Shown: positions 1-8,557, counted from the first letter of the stretch. The stretch is 64,000 bases of DNA from M55B118 sp041694275 (GCA_041694275.1 JASMTQ010000042.1:1-64000); one strand, 5' to 3'. Made by a program: numbers and translations. Notes: generated by a model from the letters alone, not told the origin.

Positions 1-605
1 AACTTTTTGGTCTTGGACCGAATGTAACCTGCTTTGGAGGCGTACTGCCTACACAAGCAACAATGCAGAAATTGGAACAAATAGTCAAAGATGTTGAAAC
101 CCAGATTGGGCGCAAGTTGGAACTGGTATCAGGAGGGAATTCAAGTCAGCTTGCATTCCTGAGTGCGGTCCCTGGTTCAATCAACAATCTCAGAATTGGA
201 GAAGCCCTTGTGCTTGGGAGAGAAACAAGTTATGGGAAAATTCTTGATGGACTTCATGATGATGTCTTTACACTGGAAGCAGAAATCATTGAACTCAAGA
301 AAAAACCATCGTATCCAGAAGGAGAAATCGGCATGAACGCATTTGGAAAAATTCCTGAATTCAAAGACAGGGGAACAAGAATGCGGGCAATTATTTCTCT
401 TGGCAAACAAGATGTTGATTACAAAGACGTAACACCACAAGATCAAAATATTTCAATACTTGGAAGCAGCAGCGATCATATCATCCTTGATGTCACAGAC
501 AGTGAAAAACCCTATAAAGTCGGCGATATACTTACCTTCAAATTGTCTTATGGAAGTATTCTTTCATTGATGACATCGCCATATGTGGAGAAAAACTATG
601 TGTGA
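1..605 (+). CDS. Ornithine/alanine racemase family PLP enzyme, C-terminal part (5' end outside window)
   Basis: The reading frame is open from base 3, so the first bases are the middle of a gene whose start lies upstream. About 200 C-terminal residues are present. The stretch GPNVTCFGGVLPT and the later NLRIGEALVLGRETSYG resemble the C-terminal part of the amino-acid racemase family that includes ornithine racemase (Orr): a fold-III PLP barrel enzyme that interconverts L- and D-ornithine in clostridial ornithine fermentation. The PLP lysine would be upstream and cannot be seen. The stop at 603-605 overlaps the start of the alanine racemase gene, so the two are co-translated. Ornithine-producing genes follow, which favours ornithine as substrate, but other amino acids are possible. 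Family confidence is high, substrate moderate. Confidence 0.75.
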   Translation, partial: LFGLGPNVTCFGGVLPTQATMQKLEQIVKDVETQIGRKLELVSGGNSSQLAFLSAVPGSINNLRIGEALVLGRETSYGKILDGLHDDVFTLEAEIIELKKKPSYPEGEIGMNAFGKIPEFKDRGTRMRAIISLGKQDVDYKDVTPQDQNISILGSSSDHIILDVTDSEKPYKVGDILTFKLSYGSILSLMTSPYVEKNYV

Positions 606-1680
606 ATATCATAGAAAAACATTTGCCAGCATAGCCCTTCGAAACATCTCCCATAATTTTGAGGTTTTGAGTTCGCGTATGAATAATTCCAAGTTGATTC
701 CAGTGGTAAAGGCCGATGCGTATGGTCATGGTGCGGATGCAATTGTAAGGCATCTTTATTATAATCATGGTGTGCGACTCTTCGCAGTCAGTTTACTTGA
801 AGAAGCCAAGGCTCTTTATTCTCTCGGTTTGGATATTGATATTCTTATCATGGGGCCGCTTGATGAAGATGATTTGTCTGCTGTTTCAAAGTACGGGTTT
901 GTTTTAACGGTTACAAGCGATAGAATGTGGAACTCTGTTCAAGCCTTTTCTGGTTCTTTGAGATTTCATGTAAAAGTCGATACGGGCATGCATCGTCTTG
1001 GTCTAAAGAGCGAACATGCAATCAAGGAAATATTCAAAGTATCGTTAGAAAAAAGCACGCTCCATCTTGAAGGGCTTTATACTCATTTTGCGACGGCGGA
1101 TTCAGACGAAGCGTACTTTGTAAAACAAAAGGAGACGTTTAGAAACATCGTGAGTCATCTTCCATGGAAACCCCCGATTATTCACGCCTCCAATTCCTCC
1201 GCTATTATTAAGTATGAAAACGACTTGGAAAGTACAACCCATTCTCGCGTGGGCATAGCGCTTTACGGATACACACTTGAAAGGCATGTTGACTTTTTGA
1301 AACCAGCCATGACACTGCATACTCAAGTCGCAGAAATCAATGCCTTGAAAAGAGGCGATAAACTAGGGTACAACATCACCTATGAAGCCAGCGAAAATGA
1401 ACTGATCGCCATTCTTCCAATAGGGTATGGCGATGGCTGGATAAGAAAAAACCAAGGAGGAAGCGTAGTGATCAGGGATAAATTGTATCCCATCGTCGGT
1501 AGGGTCTGTATGGATATGACCTTCGTTAAAATAGACGCGTCTGTTTCACCAGGTGATGAAGTCATCCTGTTTGGTGATACGACGGTTACCGCCGATACAG
1601 TCGCGAAGAGAACAAATACCATCAGCTATGAGGTGCTTTGCTTGATAGGCAAGCGAGTGCCGAGAGTCTATAATAATTAG
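598..1680 (+). CDS. alr: Alanine racemase
   Basis: Interconverts L- and D-alanine in the cytoplasm, supplying D-alanine for peptidoglycan. The PLP-lysine motif VVKADAYGHGA lies near residue 35; VGIALYGY, IGYGDGW and VCMDMTF follow in the order expected for the family. The product is 360 residues, a normal length. An in-frame ATG exists at 583, but the ribosome-binding GGAG (587-590) sits just before ATG 598, so I use 598. This start overlaps the stop of the preceding racemase gene by eight bases. The arginine deiminase gene follows after 11 bases. Two adjacent racemase genes of the same fold could reflect duplication, or a division between alanine and ornithine. Confidence 0.93.
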   Translation: MCEYHRKTFASIALRNISHNFEVLSSRMNNSKLIPVVKADAYGHGADAIVRHLYYNHGVRLFAVSLLEEAKALYSLGLDIDILIMGPLDEDDLSAVSKYGFVLTVTSDRMWNSVQAFSGSLRFHVKVDTGMHRLGLKSEHAIKEIFKVSLEKSTLHLEGLYTHFATADSDEAYFVKQKETFRNIVSHLPWKPPIIHASNSSAIIKYENDLESTTHSRVGIALYGYTLERHVDFLKPAMTLHTQVAEINALKRGDKLGYNITYEASENELIAILPIGYGDGWIRKNQGGSVVIRDKLYPIVGRVCMDMTFVKIDASVSPGDEVILFGDTTVTADTVAKRTNTISYEVLCLIGKRVPRVYNN

Positions 1681-1691
1681 GAAGTGATTTT

Positions 1692-2924
1692 ATGATTAAT
1701 GTATATTCGGAAATTGGAAAACTCAAAACGGTACTTCTGCATAGGCCCGGTAAAGAACTTGAAAACCTGACGCCTTCAGTGCTGGACCGACTTTTATTTG
1801 ACGACATACCGTTTTTGGATGTCGCACAAGAAGAGCATGATGTGTTTGCAAAAACATTGAAAGACGAAGGGGTAGAAGTGCTCTATCTGACTGATTTGGT
1901 GAGTGAAGCGCTTGATAGTGTCAGCGAAGAAGCAAGAGATGCCTTTATTCGTCAGTTCATCAAGGAAAGCAGAATTCCAAACAAAAGTGCAACAGACGCC
2001 ATCTATTCATATCTCAAAAAGATGGAAACCAAACCCATGATTGAAAAAATGGTTGCTGGAATCAAAAAAACGGAAATCCCAGAACATTTCAGTGGAACCA
2101 TTATGGAAATGCTTGAAAACGAATACCCTTTCTACACTGACCCGATGCCAAACATACTTTTTCAAAGAGATCCGTTTTCCAGCATAGGAAGTGGTGTGGC
2201 AATCAACCATATGTTCACGGCAACAAGACAAAGAGAAACACTTTTTTCTGATTTCATGCTTAAGAATCATCCGCGTTTCAAAGACAGTTCCATTCCAAAA
2301 TATTATTTACGAAATGCAGATCACGCCATTGAAGGCGGGGATGTACTGGTGCTTGATTCAAAAACCCTGGCTGTAGGCATAAGTATGCGTACAAACCCCT
2401 ATGCCATTGAGAATCTAGCCAGAGAACTCTTCAAACAGCACGAAACCTTTGAAACGATTTTGGCATTCAATATTCCCAATACAAGAGCATTCATGCATCT
2501 GGATACGGTCTTCACCCAGGTTGATAAAGGGATTTTCACTGTGCATAGCGGCGTACTTAGCACTATGACAATTTTTGAAATCACTAAAAAGGAAGACGAT
2601 CTCAACATTGAAAAAACCATCACAACCCTTGATAAGATTTTGGAAAAACACCTGGGGATCCCCATAGAGCTCATTTCCTGTGGTGGCAAGGACGTTGTTG
2701 ACAGCGAACGCGAACAATGGAATGATGGTGCAAACACATTGGCTTTAGAACCTGGTAAAGTTATCGCCTATTCAAGAAACCATGTCACCAACCGTCTATT
2801 AAGAGAAAAAGGCATAACGGTGCTGGAAATTCCATCAAGTGAACTTTCCCGTGGCCGCGGAGGACCACGATGCATGAGCATGCCAATAATAAGAGCACAG
2901 AAAGGGGAACACAATGAATCTTGA
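1692..2924 (+). CDS. arcA: Arginine deiminase
   Basis: Hydrolyses L-arginine to citrulline and ammonia, the first step of the arginine deiminase pathway, which yields ATP and base. The 410-residue product has the family motifs in order: FQRDPFSSIG near residue 160, EGGDVLVL near 215, MHLDTVF near 270 and the catalytic cysteine in RGGPRCMSMP close to the C-terminus. The ribosome-binding AGGAAGTGA lies just before ATG 1692. The end overlaps the ornithine carbamoyltransferase start by 11 bases, indicating coupled translation. No carbamate kinase or arginine/ornithine antiporter gene is in the visible cluster, so the ATP-yielding step must be coded elsewhere. Confidence 0.95.
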   Translation: MINVYSEIGKLKTVLLHRPGKELENLTPSVLDRLLFDDIPFLDVAQEEHDVFAKTLKDEGVEVLYLTDLVSEALDSVSEEARDAFIRQFIKESRIPNKSATDAIYSYLKKMETKPMIEKMVAGIKKTEIPEHFSGTIMEMLENEYPFYTDPMPNILFQRDPFSSIGSGVAINHMFTATRQRETLFSDFMLKNHPRFKDSSIPKYYLRNADHAIEGGDVLVLDSKTLAVGISMRTNPYAIENLARELFKQHETFETILAFNIPNTRAFMHLDTVFTQVDKGIFTVHSGVLSTMTIFEITKKEDDLNIEKTITTLDKILEKHLGIPIELISCGGKDVVDSEREQWNDGANTLALEPGKVIAYSRNHVTNRLLREKGITVLEIPSSELSRGRGGPRCMSMPIIRAQKGEHNES

Positions 2925-3930
2925 ATCAAGAAATTTTTTGACTCTGCTCGATTATTCGAGTGAAGAAATCACGTATCTTCTCAATCTTGCAAAAAAACTA
3001 AAAGATGAGAAAAAATCCGGAGTTGACCATCAACATCTCAAAGGAAAAAATGTTGTCCTGCTTTTTCAAAAGGACTCCACAAGAACGCGGTGTGCTTTTG
3101 AAGCCGGCGCTTACGATCTTGGCATGGGGGTTACTTATCTTGGGCCTTCCGGCTCGCAAATGGGGAAAAAGGAATCCATCAAGGATACAGCCAGGGTACT
3201 TGGCAGAATGTTTGACGGCATCCAGTTCAGGGGGTATCTTCACGAGGATGTGGAAGCCCTTGGCGAATTTTCGGGGGTTCCGGTTTGGAATGGTCTGACA
3301 GATTTATACCATCCCACCCAGATTCTTGCGGACTTTCTCACAATCAAGGAACATTTCGGTCGACTTGAAGGCATCAATTTCAGCTTTGTAGGTGACGCTC
3401 GCAACAACATGGGCAACAGTCTCATGATTGGAGCCGCAAAGATGGGGATGCATTTCAAAGCCGTTGCGCCTAAGGAGCTGTGGCCTGATGATGCACTTGT
3501 TGAGAAGTGCAAGGTATTTGCAGAAAAAACAGGCGGCAGTATCACACTTGTTGAAGACAAAATGGAAGGGACCAGGAATGCAGACGTAGTCTACACTGAC
3601 GTTTGGGTCTCCATGGGAGAATCCAAGGAAACCTGGAGAAAAAGAATTGAACAGCTTCATGCGTACCAGGTGAATGACGCTATAATGAAAAACGCTTCAT
3701 CAAAAGCGATTTTCATGCATTGCCTTCCTGCATTTCACGGAACGGATACAGAAGTTGGTATGGAGATTGCAACAACGTTTAAAAACGATTATCCAGTCAT
3801 TCAAAACGGAGAGCTTGAAGTTACAGATTCCGTTATAGAATCATCGCAAAGTGTCGTTTTTGATGAAGCTGAGAATCGCATGCATACCATCAAGGCCGTC
3901 ATGCTTGCCACAATGAAAAATATGGATTAA
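2914..3930 (+). CDS. arcB: Ornithine carbamoyltransferase (probably catabolic)
   Basis: Converts citrulline and phosphate to ornithine and carbamoyl phosphate (or the reverse in biosynthesis). The 338 residues carry the carbamoyl-phosphate motif STRTR near residue 53, GKKESIKDTARVL in the first domain, and HCLPAFHG with the ornithine-binding cysteine in the second domain. Ribosome-binding AAAGGGGAA precedes ATG 2914, inside the 3' end of arcA. Linkage to arginine deiminase rather than to argininosuccinate genes supports the catabolic role. A good intrinsic terminator follows at once. ArgF and ArcB cannot be told apart by motif, so the symbol rests on context. Confidence 0.93.
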   Translation: MNLESRNFLTLLDYSSEEITYLLNLAKKLKDEKKSGVDHQHLKGKNVVLLFQKDSTRTRCAFEAGAYDLGMGVTYLGPSGSQMGKKESIKDTARVLGRMFDGIQFRGYLHEDVEALGEFSGVPVWNGLTDLYHPTQILADFLTIKEHFGRLEGINFSFVGDARNNMGNSLMIGAAKMGMHFKAVAPKELWPDDALVEKCKVFAEKTGGSITLVEDKMEGTRNADVVYTDVWVSMGESKETWRKRIEQLHAYQVNDAIMKNASSKAIFMHCLPAFHGTDTEVGMEIATTFKNDYPVIQNGELEVTDSVIESSQSVVFDEAENRMHTIKAVMLATMKNMD

Positions 3931-3934
3931 AACC

Positions 3935-3960
3935 GCGCCTCTTCGGAGGCGCTATTTATT
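3935..3960 (+). terminator. Intrinsic terminator after arcB
   Basis: A perfect seven-base stem GCGCCTC/GAGGCGC closed by a TTCG tetraloop is followed by a T-rich run (TATTTATT). It ends the racemase-arcA-arcB transcript; the next promoter begins within the T-rich tail. Confidence 0.85.
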
Positions 3961-3987
3961 GTAAGATTCCTTTAAAAGATTTATAAT
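3959..3987 (+). promoter_or_regulatory. Promoter for the CmpB-family gene
   Basis: TTGTAA at 3959-3964, a 17-base spacer, then a perfect TATAAT at 3982-3987. The start codon of the downstream gene is at 4020, giving a leader of about 25 bases with AAAGGAGGG. The -35 box overlaps the tail of the preceding terminator. Confidence 0.8.
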
Positions 3988-4019
3988 AAATTAAGATAAC
4001 CCATGAAAGGAGGGCGCTT

Positions 4020-4895
4020 ATGACGCTTGTGCTCATGTTTTTCACATATGCTTTTTTAGGCTGGCTTCTTGAAGTCGGGTTTTATTTATACAAGCATCGT
4101 AAATTTGTGAACAGAGGGTTTGTAAACGGGCCGCTTGTACCGATTTATGGATTGAGTGCCCTTTCTCTTCATGTCATTGTATTCCGCCTTTTTGATTTAA
4201 GTACTGCATCAGTGAATGGATTGATTTTGATCGTTATTTTTGCGCTTATAAGTATTGTCACTTCTTTTTTGGAGTTGATTGGAGGCGCTTTATTGTTCCG
4301 GGTTTTCAAAGCCCGTTGGTGGGATTACTCAAACGAAAAATTCAACTACAAAGGTTTTGTTTGTTTGAAATATTCTCTGATGTGGGGTGTGATGGGAACG
4401 CTTCTTTTTTCATTTGTGCATGTGCCCTACATTTACCCCAATCTAAATGCCCTCGCCCTTACTTATAAACGAATAGCCACTTATTTTCTGGGGTCTTATT
4501 TTATCGTAGATACGACACTTACCCTGTTCATGCTTTTTGACTTCAGGTCTAGAATAACCCTGTTAAAAAGCCGCTTGGAGGGGTTGCTTCTCAACACTGA
4601 AACGTACATGGAATCTGCGAAGTCAACTCAAATAAGATATTCTAAAAAGGCACTTAAATCAGCGCTATACGCACTTAAGAACAATCGCCCAATGGCGGAG
4701 ATAAGAGATCGACTCGATGTTTTGAAAAGCTACATTGCCAATGACTCGGATGAACGCGCAAAACAAGAGTTTGGAAAAATCAAGTCGCTTCTTTTGAAAC
4801 TATCTAAAAGCCACCTTATAAAGGGTTTTCCAAATTTGAAAATCAATTTGAAAGATAACCAGAATGAAAAGAAGAAGGCATCAGGCGATGAATGA
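4020..4895 (+). CDS. CmpB-family putative ABC-transporter type IV membrane protein
   Basis: The first 190 residues are strongly hydrophobic, with about five membrane segments, and match the PF06541-type family (putative ABC transporter type IV, CmpB): FLGWLLEVGFYLYKHRKFVNRGFVNGPLVPIYG near the start is its typical pattern, split here by positions 9-40. The remaining ~100 residues are soluble and basic, with a helical look. No ATPase or substrate-binding gene is adjacent, so a transport role is a family label, not shown. The HD-domain gene overlaps its end by eight bases. Function unknown. Confidence 0.75.
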   Translation: MTLVLMFFTYAFLGWLLEVGFYLYKHRKFVNRGFVNGPLVPIYGLSALSLHVIVFRLFDLSTASVNGLILIVIFALISIVTSFLELIGGALLFRVFKARWWDYSNEKFNYKGFVCLKYSLMWGVMGTLLFSFVHVPYIYPNLNALALTYKRIATYFLGSYFIVDTTLTLFMLFDFRSRITLLKSRLEGLLLNTETYMESAKSTQIRYSKKALKSALYALKNNRPMAEIRDRLDVLKSYIANDSDERAKQEFGKIKSLLLKLSKSHLIKGFPNLKINLKDNQNEKKKASGDE

Positions 4896-5409
4896 TTTTG
4901 AGAAGTTTTTTAACTATGGGAAAGACATCATTCTCCATGAAACCTTTCAAAGTCAGAAGGCCTATGTTCAACATGGGGCTATCAGTGTTTATGATCACGC
5001 CATCAGCGTAGCTTACAAGGCTTTTACCATATGCGAGAAAAGAAAATGTGATACGCGCACGGTGGTGAGAGCTGCCTTGTTGCATGATTTCTTTCTTTAT
5101 GACTGGCATCTTGAAGGCAAAAAGAAGAAAAAGCGCGGTTTAAATAAACACGGATTCACCCATGCGAGAAAAGCCCTTGAAAACGCAGAAGCTCTTTTTG
5201 AACTGACACCAAGAGAAAAGGACGCCATATTGAAACACATGTTCCCGCTTAATCCAAGACCGCCCAAATACAAAGAAAGCTGGATTGTGCATCTGTCGGA
5301 CGATCTCGTGAGTATCAAAGAAACATTCACAAAAAAAATTAAACCCGGTCGAACAATCCACGAATATATCGAATCCAGAGTTAAAGAACTCAAAGGTATG
5401 AATGAATAG
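4888..5409 (+). CDS. HD-domain phosphohydrolase-like protein
   Basis: A 173-residue cytoplasmic protein with the metal-binding pattern of the HD superfamily: VYDHAISVAYKAF, then AALLHDFFLYDW with the HD pair, a further conserved histidine in KHMFPL and a late aspartate in HLSDDLVS. Such enzymes hydrolyse phosphomonoesters or phosphodiesters of nucleotides; the substrate here is unknown. An in-frame ATG exists at 4864, but AGAAGG at 4873-4878 is well placed for ATG 4888, so I use the latter. Translation is probably coupled to the upstream membrane-protein gene. Confidence 0.75.
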   Translation: MNDFEKFFNYGKDIILHETFQSQKAYVQHGAISVYDHAISVAYKAFTICEKRKCDTRTVVRAALLHDFFLYDWHLEGKKKKKRGLNKHGFTHARKALENAEALFELTPREKDAILKHMFPLNPRPPKYKESWIVHLSDDLVSIKETFTKKIKPGRTIHEYIESRVKELKGMNE

Positions 5410-5495
5410 ACGTTAATATTTCCCCCTCGCGTGGGCGCATATATATTTTATAGAAAGCATTATTCCAGAAACCCCGATTTTAAGCCGTCCCGAGT

Positions 5496-5530
5496 ATTCC
5501 CCTTGGTCGCTTTGACTGAGGGGAATTTAA
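5496..5530 (+). terminator. Probable terminator before the S10 operon
   Basis: An eight-base perfect stem ATTCCCCT/AGGGGAAT (5496-5503 with 5519-5526), extendable inward to about 13 pairs using two G-T wobbles, is followed by TTAAACTATTTTAAATT. It lies 87 bases after the HD gene. The T-run is interrupted, so strength is uncertain. The rest of 5410-5558 shows no gene or RNA that I can recognise. Confidence 0.6.
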
Positions 5531-5558
5531 ACTATTTTAAATTATTTATACAAATACC

Positions 5559-5587
5559 TTGAAATAACAATAAGCGTTTGTTATCAT
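5559..5587 (+). promoter_or_regulatory. Main promoter of the S10-spc-alpha superoperon
   Basis: TTGAAA at 5559-5564, 17-base spacer, TATCAT at 5582-5587. It is the only well-spaced match in the gap upstream of rpsJ, and would start RNA near 5594, leaving a leader of about 135 bases. Confidence 0.8.
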
Positions 5588-5593
5588 ACTAAA

Positions 5594-5729
5594 GACTTTT
5601 AAGAAGTCGGCTGTGAAGTGGGAGGTTGTTGACACGCCTATAGGCGTTGTCTTGATGCCTGTGACGCGTAGTCAAGGAATTTCCATGGAGCAAGTCTATA
5701 CATTGATGTAGGCGAAAGGAGGAACAAGA
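5594..5729 (+). promoter_or_regulatory. Structured rpsJ mRNA leader
   Basis: The leader contains three simple inverted repeats: GACTT/AAGTC (5594-5608), GACA-CGCC/GGCG-TGTC around a TATA loop (5631-5651) and CTTGA/TCAAG (5651-5676), before AAAGGAGGA at the ribosome-binding site. S10 operons are commonly controlled through such leaders, in E. coli by L4. Whether a ribosomal protein binds here is not known; the call rests on position and foldability. Confidence 0.45.
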
Positions 5730-6035
5730 ATGGCAAACCAAAACATTCGTATTCGGTTGAAATCTTACGATCACAGATTGTTGGATCAATCAGCCAAGAA
5801 AATTGTTGATACGGTGAAGAAGACTGGTTCAAAGATTTCCGGTCCGATTCCGTTGCCAACTGAAAAAGAGGTGTTTACAATTCTGCGCAGTGTTCACGTA
5901 AACAAGAAATCCCGTGAACAATTCGAGCGTCGTACACACAAACGCCTTATCGATATTGTGGATCCGAATCCGCAAACCATCGACAGTCTCATGCACTTGG
6001 ATTTACCATCCGGTGTAGATATCATTTTGAAATAA
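5730..6035 (+). CDS. rpsJ: 30S ribosomal protein S10
   Basis: First gene of the S10 operon. The 101-residue product has the family landmarks NIRIRLKSYDHRLLD at the start and VHVNKKSREQFERRTHKRL in the middle, and normal length. S10 sits in the 30S head and also joins NusB in antitermination complexes; the long loop reaches the interior of the head. AAAGGAGGA gives a strong ribosome-binding site. The next gene, rplC, follows after 26 bases with its own AGGAGG. Confidence 0.97.
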   Translation: MANQNIRIRLKSYDHRLLDQSAKKIVDTVKKTGSKISGPIPLPTEKEVFTILRSVHVNKKSREQFERRTHKRLIDIVDPNPQTIDSLMHLDLPSGVDIILK

Positions 6036-6061
6036 CTTAAAAATTATCAGGAGGTGTACTC

Positions 6062-6754
6062 ATGGCCAAAGGTATCTTAGGAACAAAAGAAGGTATGACA
6101 CAAATTTTCGACGAAGCAGGCAATCTTGTCCCAGTAACAGTCGTTAGTTGTGAACCGAACGTTGTTCTCCAAAAGAAAACCGTCGAAAACGACGGGTATC
6201 AAGCGCTTCAACTTGGTTTCAAGGACAAGCGCCAAAAAAGCTCCAACAAGTCCGAACAAGGACATGCCGCTAAATCGAACAGTAACCCTAAGCGCTACGT
6301 TAGAGAAATCGCCGGAAAAACCATGGCGAATTTCGAAGTAGGTCAGGAGATCAAAGTAAATATATTTGAAACTGGCGAAATCGTTGACGTTACAGGAACT
6401 TCAAAAGGTAAAGGGTTCCAAGGTTCGATCAAACGACACAATCAAGGACGCGGTCCGATGTCCCACGGCTCTCACTATCACAGAAGCCCTGGTTCAATGG
6501 GAACCATCGCGCCAAACCATGTACTGAAAGGTAAAAAACTTCCAGGACACATGGGACATGAAACAGTCACGATTCAAAACCTTAAAATCGTGAAAGTCGA
6601 TCCGGAACGCAATCTTCTCCTTATTAAAGGAAACGTCCCTGGACCGAAAAAAGGATTGGTAGTCGTACGTCGTGGTGTCAAAGCCGAAGCGATCGATCCC
6701 CTTGATCCCGCACAATTCGAAAATCAAAGCAGCTCAGAAGAGTCTGCGGAATAG
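6062..6754 (+). CDS. rplC: 50S ribosomal protein L3
   Basis: Early-assembly protein of the 50S subunit near the peptidyl-transferase centre. MAKGILGTKEGMTQIFD at the N-terminus and the central loop GSHYHRSPGSMG with GHMGHE are diagnostic. At 230 residues it is somewhat longer than the usual ~210: the last ~20 residues (PLDPAQFENQ then SSSEESAE) form an acidic serine-rich tail not expected in the ribosome-bound core. The AGGAGGTG ribosome-binding site is strong. Confidence 0.97.
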   Translation: MAKGILGTKEGMTQIFDEAGNLVPVTVVSCEPNVVLQKKTVENDGYQALQLGFKDKRQKSSNKSEQGHAAKSNSNPKRYVREIAGKTMANFEVGQEIKVNIFETGEIVDVTGTSKGKGFQGSIKRHNQGRGPMSHGSHYHRSPGSMGTIAPNHVLKGKKLPGHMGHETVTIQNLKIVKVDPERNLLLIKGNVPGPKKGLVVVRRGVKAEAIDPLDPAQFENQSSSEESAE

Positions 6755-6775
6755 TACCCGAAAGGAGGACTTGGA

Positions 6776-7399
6776 ATGCCAAAAGTCACAGTGTTGAATC
6801 AAACTGGTAACAATGTCGAAGAACTCGACATGGAAAATACAGTTTTTGGAATCGAACCCAACGAAGAAGCATTATACAGCGTAGTCAAAGCCCAACGTGC
6901 AGCAATGCGTCAGGGCACACACAAAAGCAAGACCCGCAGTGAAGTACGCGGGGGCGGACGCAAACCATGGCGTCAAAAAGGAACGGGCCGTGCCCGTCAA
7001 GGGTCTATCCGTTCACCTCAATGGGTTGGCGGAGGCGTAGTATTTGGTCCATCACCAAGAGACTACACCCTTAGAGTTAACCGCAAAGTCAGAAGACTTG
7101 CGCTTAAATCTGCCCTTTCACTTAAAGTCCGCGATGAAAAATTCCTGGTTTTGGATGCAATCAAACTTGAATCAGTCAAAACCAAAAACATGGTAGAGGT
7201 TCTCAATAACCTATCTGTTGAAGGAAAAACACTCATCGTACTTAGCGAACCCGTCGCTGACATCGAACGTGCAGCGAGAAACATCCCGGGAGTAACTGTG
7301 AAGACTGTTTCAAACACAAGCGTATACGATATTCTTGTCGCTGATACAATTCTCACAACTCAGGATGCTGTCAAATCTTATGAGGAGGTGCTTGCATAA
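6776..7399 (+). CDS. rplD: 50S ribosomal protein L4
   Basis: Lines the polypeptide exit tunnel with L22. The 207 residues include the extended loop with RGGGRKPWRQKGTGRARQG (macrolide-constriction region) and the C-terminal globular domain. In E. coli L4 represses the S10 operon; a matching site here is not proven. Its TAA overlaps the ATG of rplW by one base, so the two are translationally coupled. Confidence 0.97.
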   Translation: MPKVTVLNQTGNNVEELDMENTVFGIEPNEEALYSVVKAQRAAMRQGTHKSKTRSEVRGGGRKPWRQKGTGRARQGSIRSPQWVGGGVVFGPSPRDYTLRVNRKVRRLALKSALSLKVRDEKFLVLDAIKLESVKTKNMVEVLNNLSVEGKTLIVLSEPVADIERAARNIPGVTVKTVSNTSVYDILVADTILTTQDAVKSYEEVLA

Positions 7400-7683
7400 T
7401 GTTGGCTTCAGAAATCATTAAGCGCCCAATCATCACAGAAAAAAGCATGCAGCTCGTAGAAGACCAGAACAAATATACGTTCTCAGTCGATCCACGTGCA
7501 AATAAAATCCAAATCAAAAATGCTGTAGAGAAACTGTTTGACGTTAAGGTTTTGAACGTTAACGTTCTAAACGGTCCACGCAAAAAACGTCGCGTTGGTC
7601 AGCACGAAGGCTATAAAGCCAAAGTGAGCAAGGCCATCGTCGAACTTGCTAAAGACAACAGTATTGAAATTTTCTCAGCGTAA
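7399..7683 (+). CDS. rplW: 50S ribosomal protein L23
   Basis: Exit-tunnel rim protein that docks trigger factor, SRP and the Sec translocon. 94 residues, with IIKRPIITEKSM at the start and a basic loop GPRKKRRVGQ. Starts inside the stop of rplD (TAATG) and has an internal GAGGTG ribosome-binding site in the rplD 3' end. Normal family length. Confidence 0.96.
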   Translation: MLASEIIKRPIITEKSMQLVEDQNKYTFSVDPRANKIQIKNAVEKLFDVKVLNVNVLNGPRKKRRVGQHEGYKAKVSKAIVELAKDNSIEIFSA

Positions 7684-7711
7684 CTAATCAGCGAAAAAGG
7701 AGGTTAGCGAA

Positions 7712-8542
7712 ATGGCTCTAAAGAAATTGAAAGCAACAACAAACGGTACAAGACACATGACACGTCTCGACAATGCGGAAATCACCACGCATTCACCTGA
7801 GCGTTCACTCCTGGTCAAGCTTCCAAAGCAATCAGGCCGCAACAACACAGGCAGAATGACTGTCCGTCACCAAGGCGGAGGTGCAAAACGCAAATACCGT
7901 CTTATCGACTTCAAACGCGATAAAGATGGCATCGAAGGACGCGTAAAAACCATTGAATACGATCCAAACCGCAGTGCGAACATCGCGCTTATCCATTATA
8001 TGGACGGTGAAAAACGTTACATTCTAGCACCAAAAAAACTTTCTGTCGGAGATAAAATTCTCTCGGGAAGCGAAGCCGACATTAAAGTCGGAAACGCGAA
8101 ACTGCTAAAAGAAATTCCAGTAGGTACCATCATTCACAATATCGAATTAAGCCCTAAAAAAGGTGCTCAACTGGTTCGCTCAGCAGGTACTCGCGCTCAA
8201 ATTCTCGGACGCGAAGACAAGTACGTGCTTGTCAAACTCGCTTCTGGTGAAGTTCGCAAGATTCTAGGTACTTGCCGCGCAACCATCGGACAAGTCGGAA
8301 ACGAAGACTACGAACTCGTCAACTATGGTAAAGCGGGAAGAAACCGTCATCGCGGTATCCGCCCAACCGTCCGTGGTTCAGTCATGAACCCAACCGATCA
8401 CCCTCACGGTGGTGGGGAAGGCCGTCAGCCTATCGGACTCAAAAGCCCTGTATCACCTTGGGGTAAACCGACGCTTGGTCTTAAAACCCGTCGTAAGAAA
8501 AAATCCAGCAGTCGTCTAATCGTTAGACGCAAGAAAAAATAG
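7712..8542 (+). CDS. rplB: 50S ribosomal protein L2
   Basis: Large, highly conserved 23S rRNA-binding protein needed for subunit joining and peptidyl transfer. The 276 residues contain GRNNTGRMTVRHQGGG, the central SH3-like domain and the universal histidine loop MNPTDHPHGGGEG near residue 227. Basic tail RRKKKSSSRLIVRRKKK. AAAAGGAGG precedes the ATG. Confidence 0.98.
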   Translation: MALKKLKATTNGTRHMTRLDNAEITTHSPERSLLVKLPKQSGRNNTGRMTVRHQGGGAKRKYRLIDFKRDKDGIEGRVKTIEYDPNRSANIALIHYMDGEKRYILAPKKLSVGDKILSGSEADIKVGNAKLLKEIPVGTIIHNIELSPKKGAQLVRSAGTRAQILGREDKYVLVKLASGEVRKILGTCRATIGQVGNEDYELVNYGKAGRNRHRGIRPTVRGSVMNPTDHPHGGGEGRQPIGLKSPVSPWGKPTLGLKTRRKKKSSSRLIVRRKKK

Positions 8543-8557
8543 AAAGGAGGAACTCAT

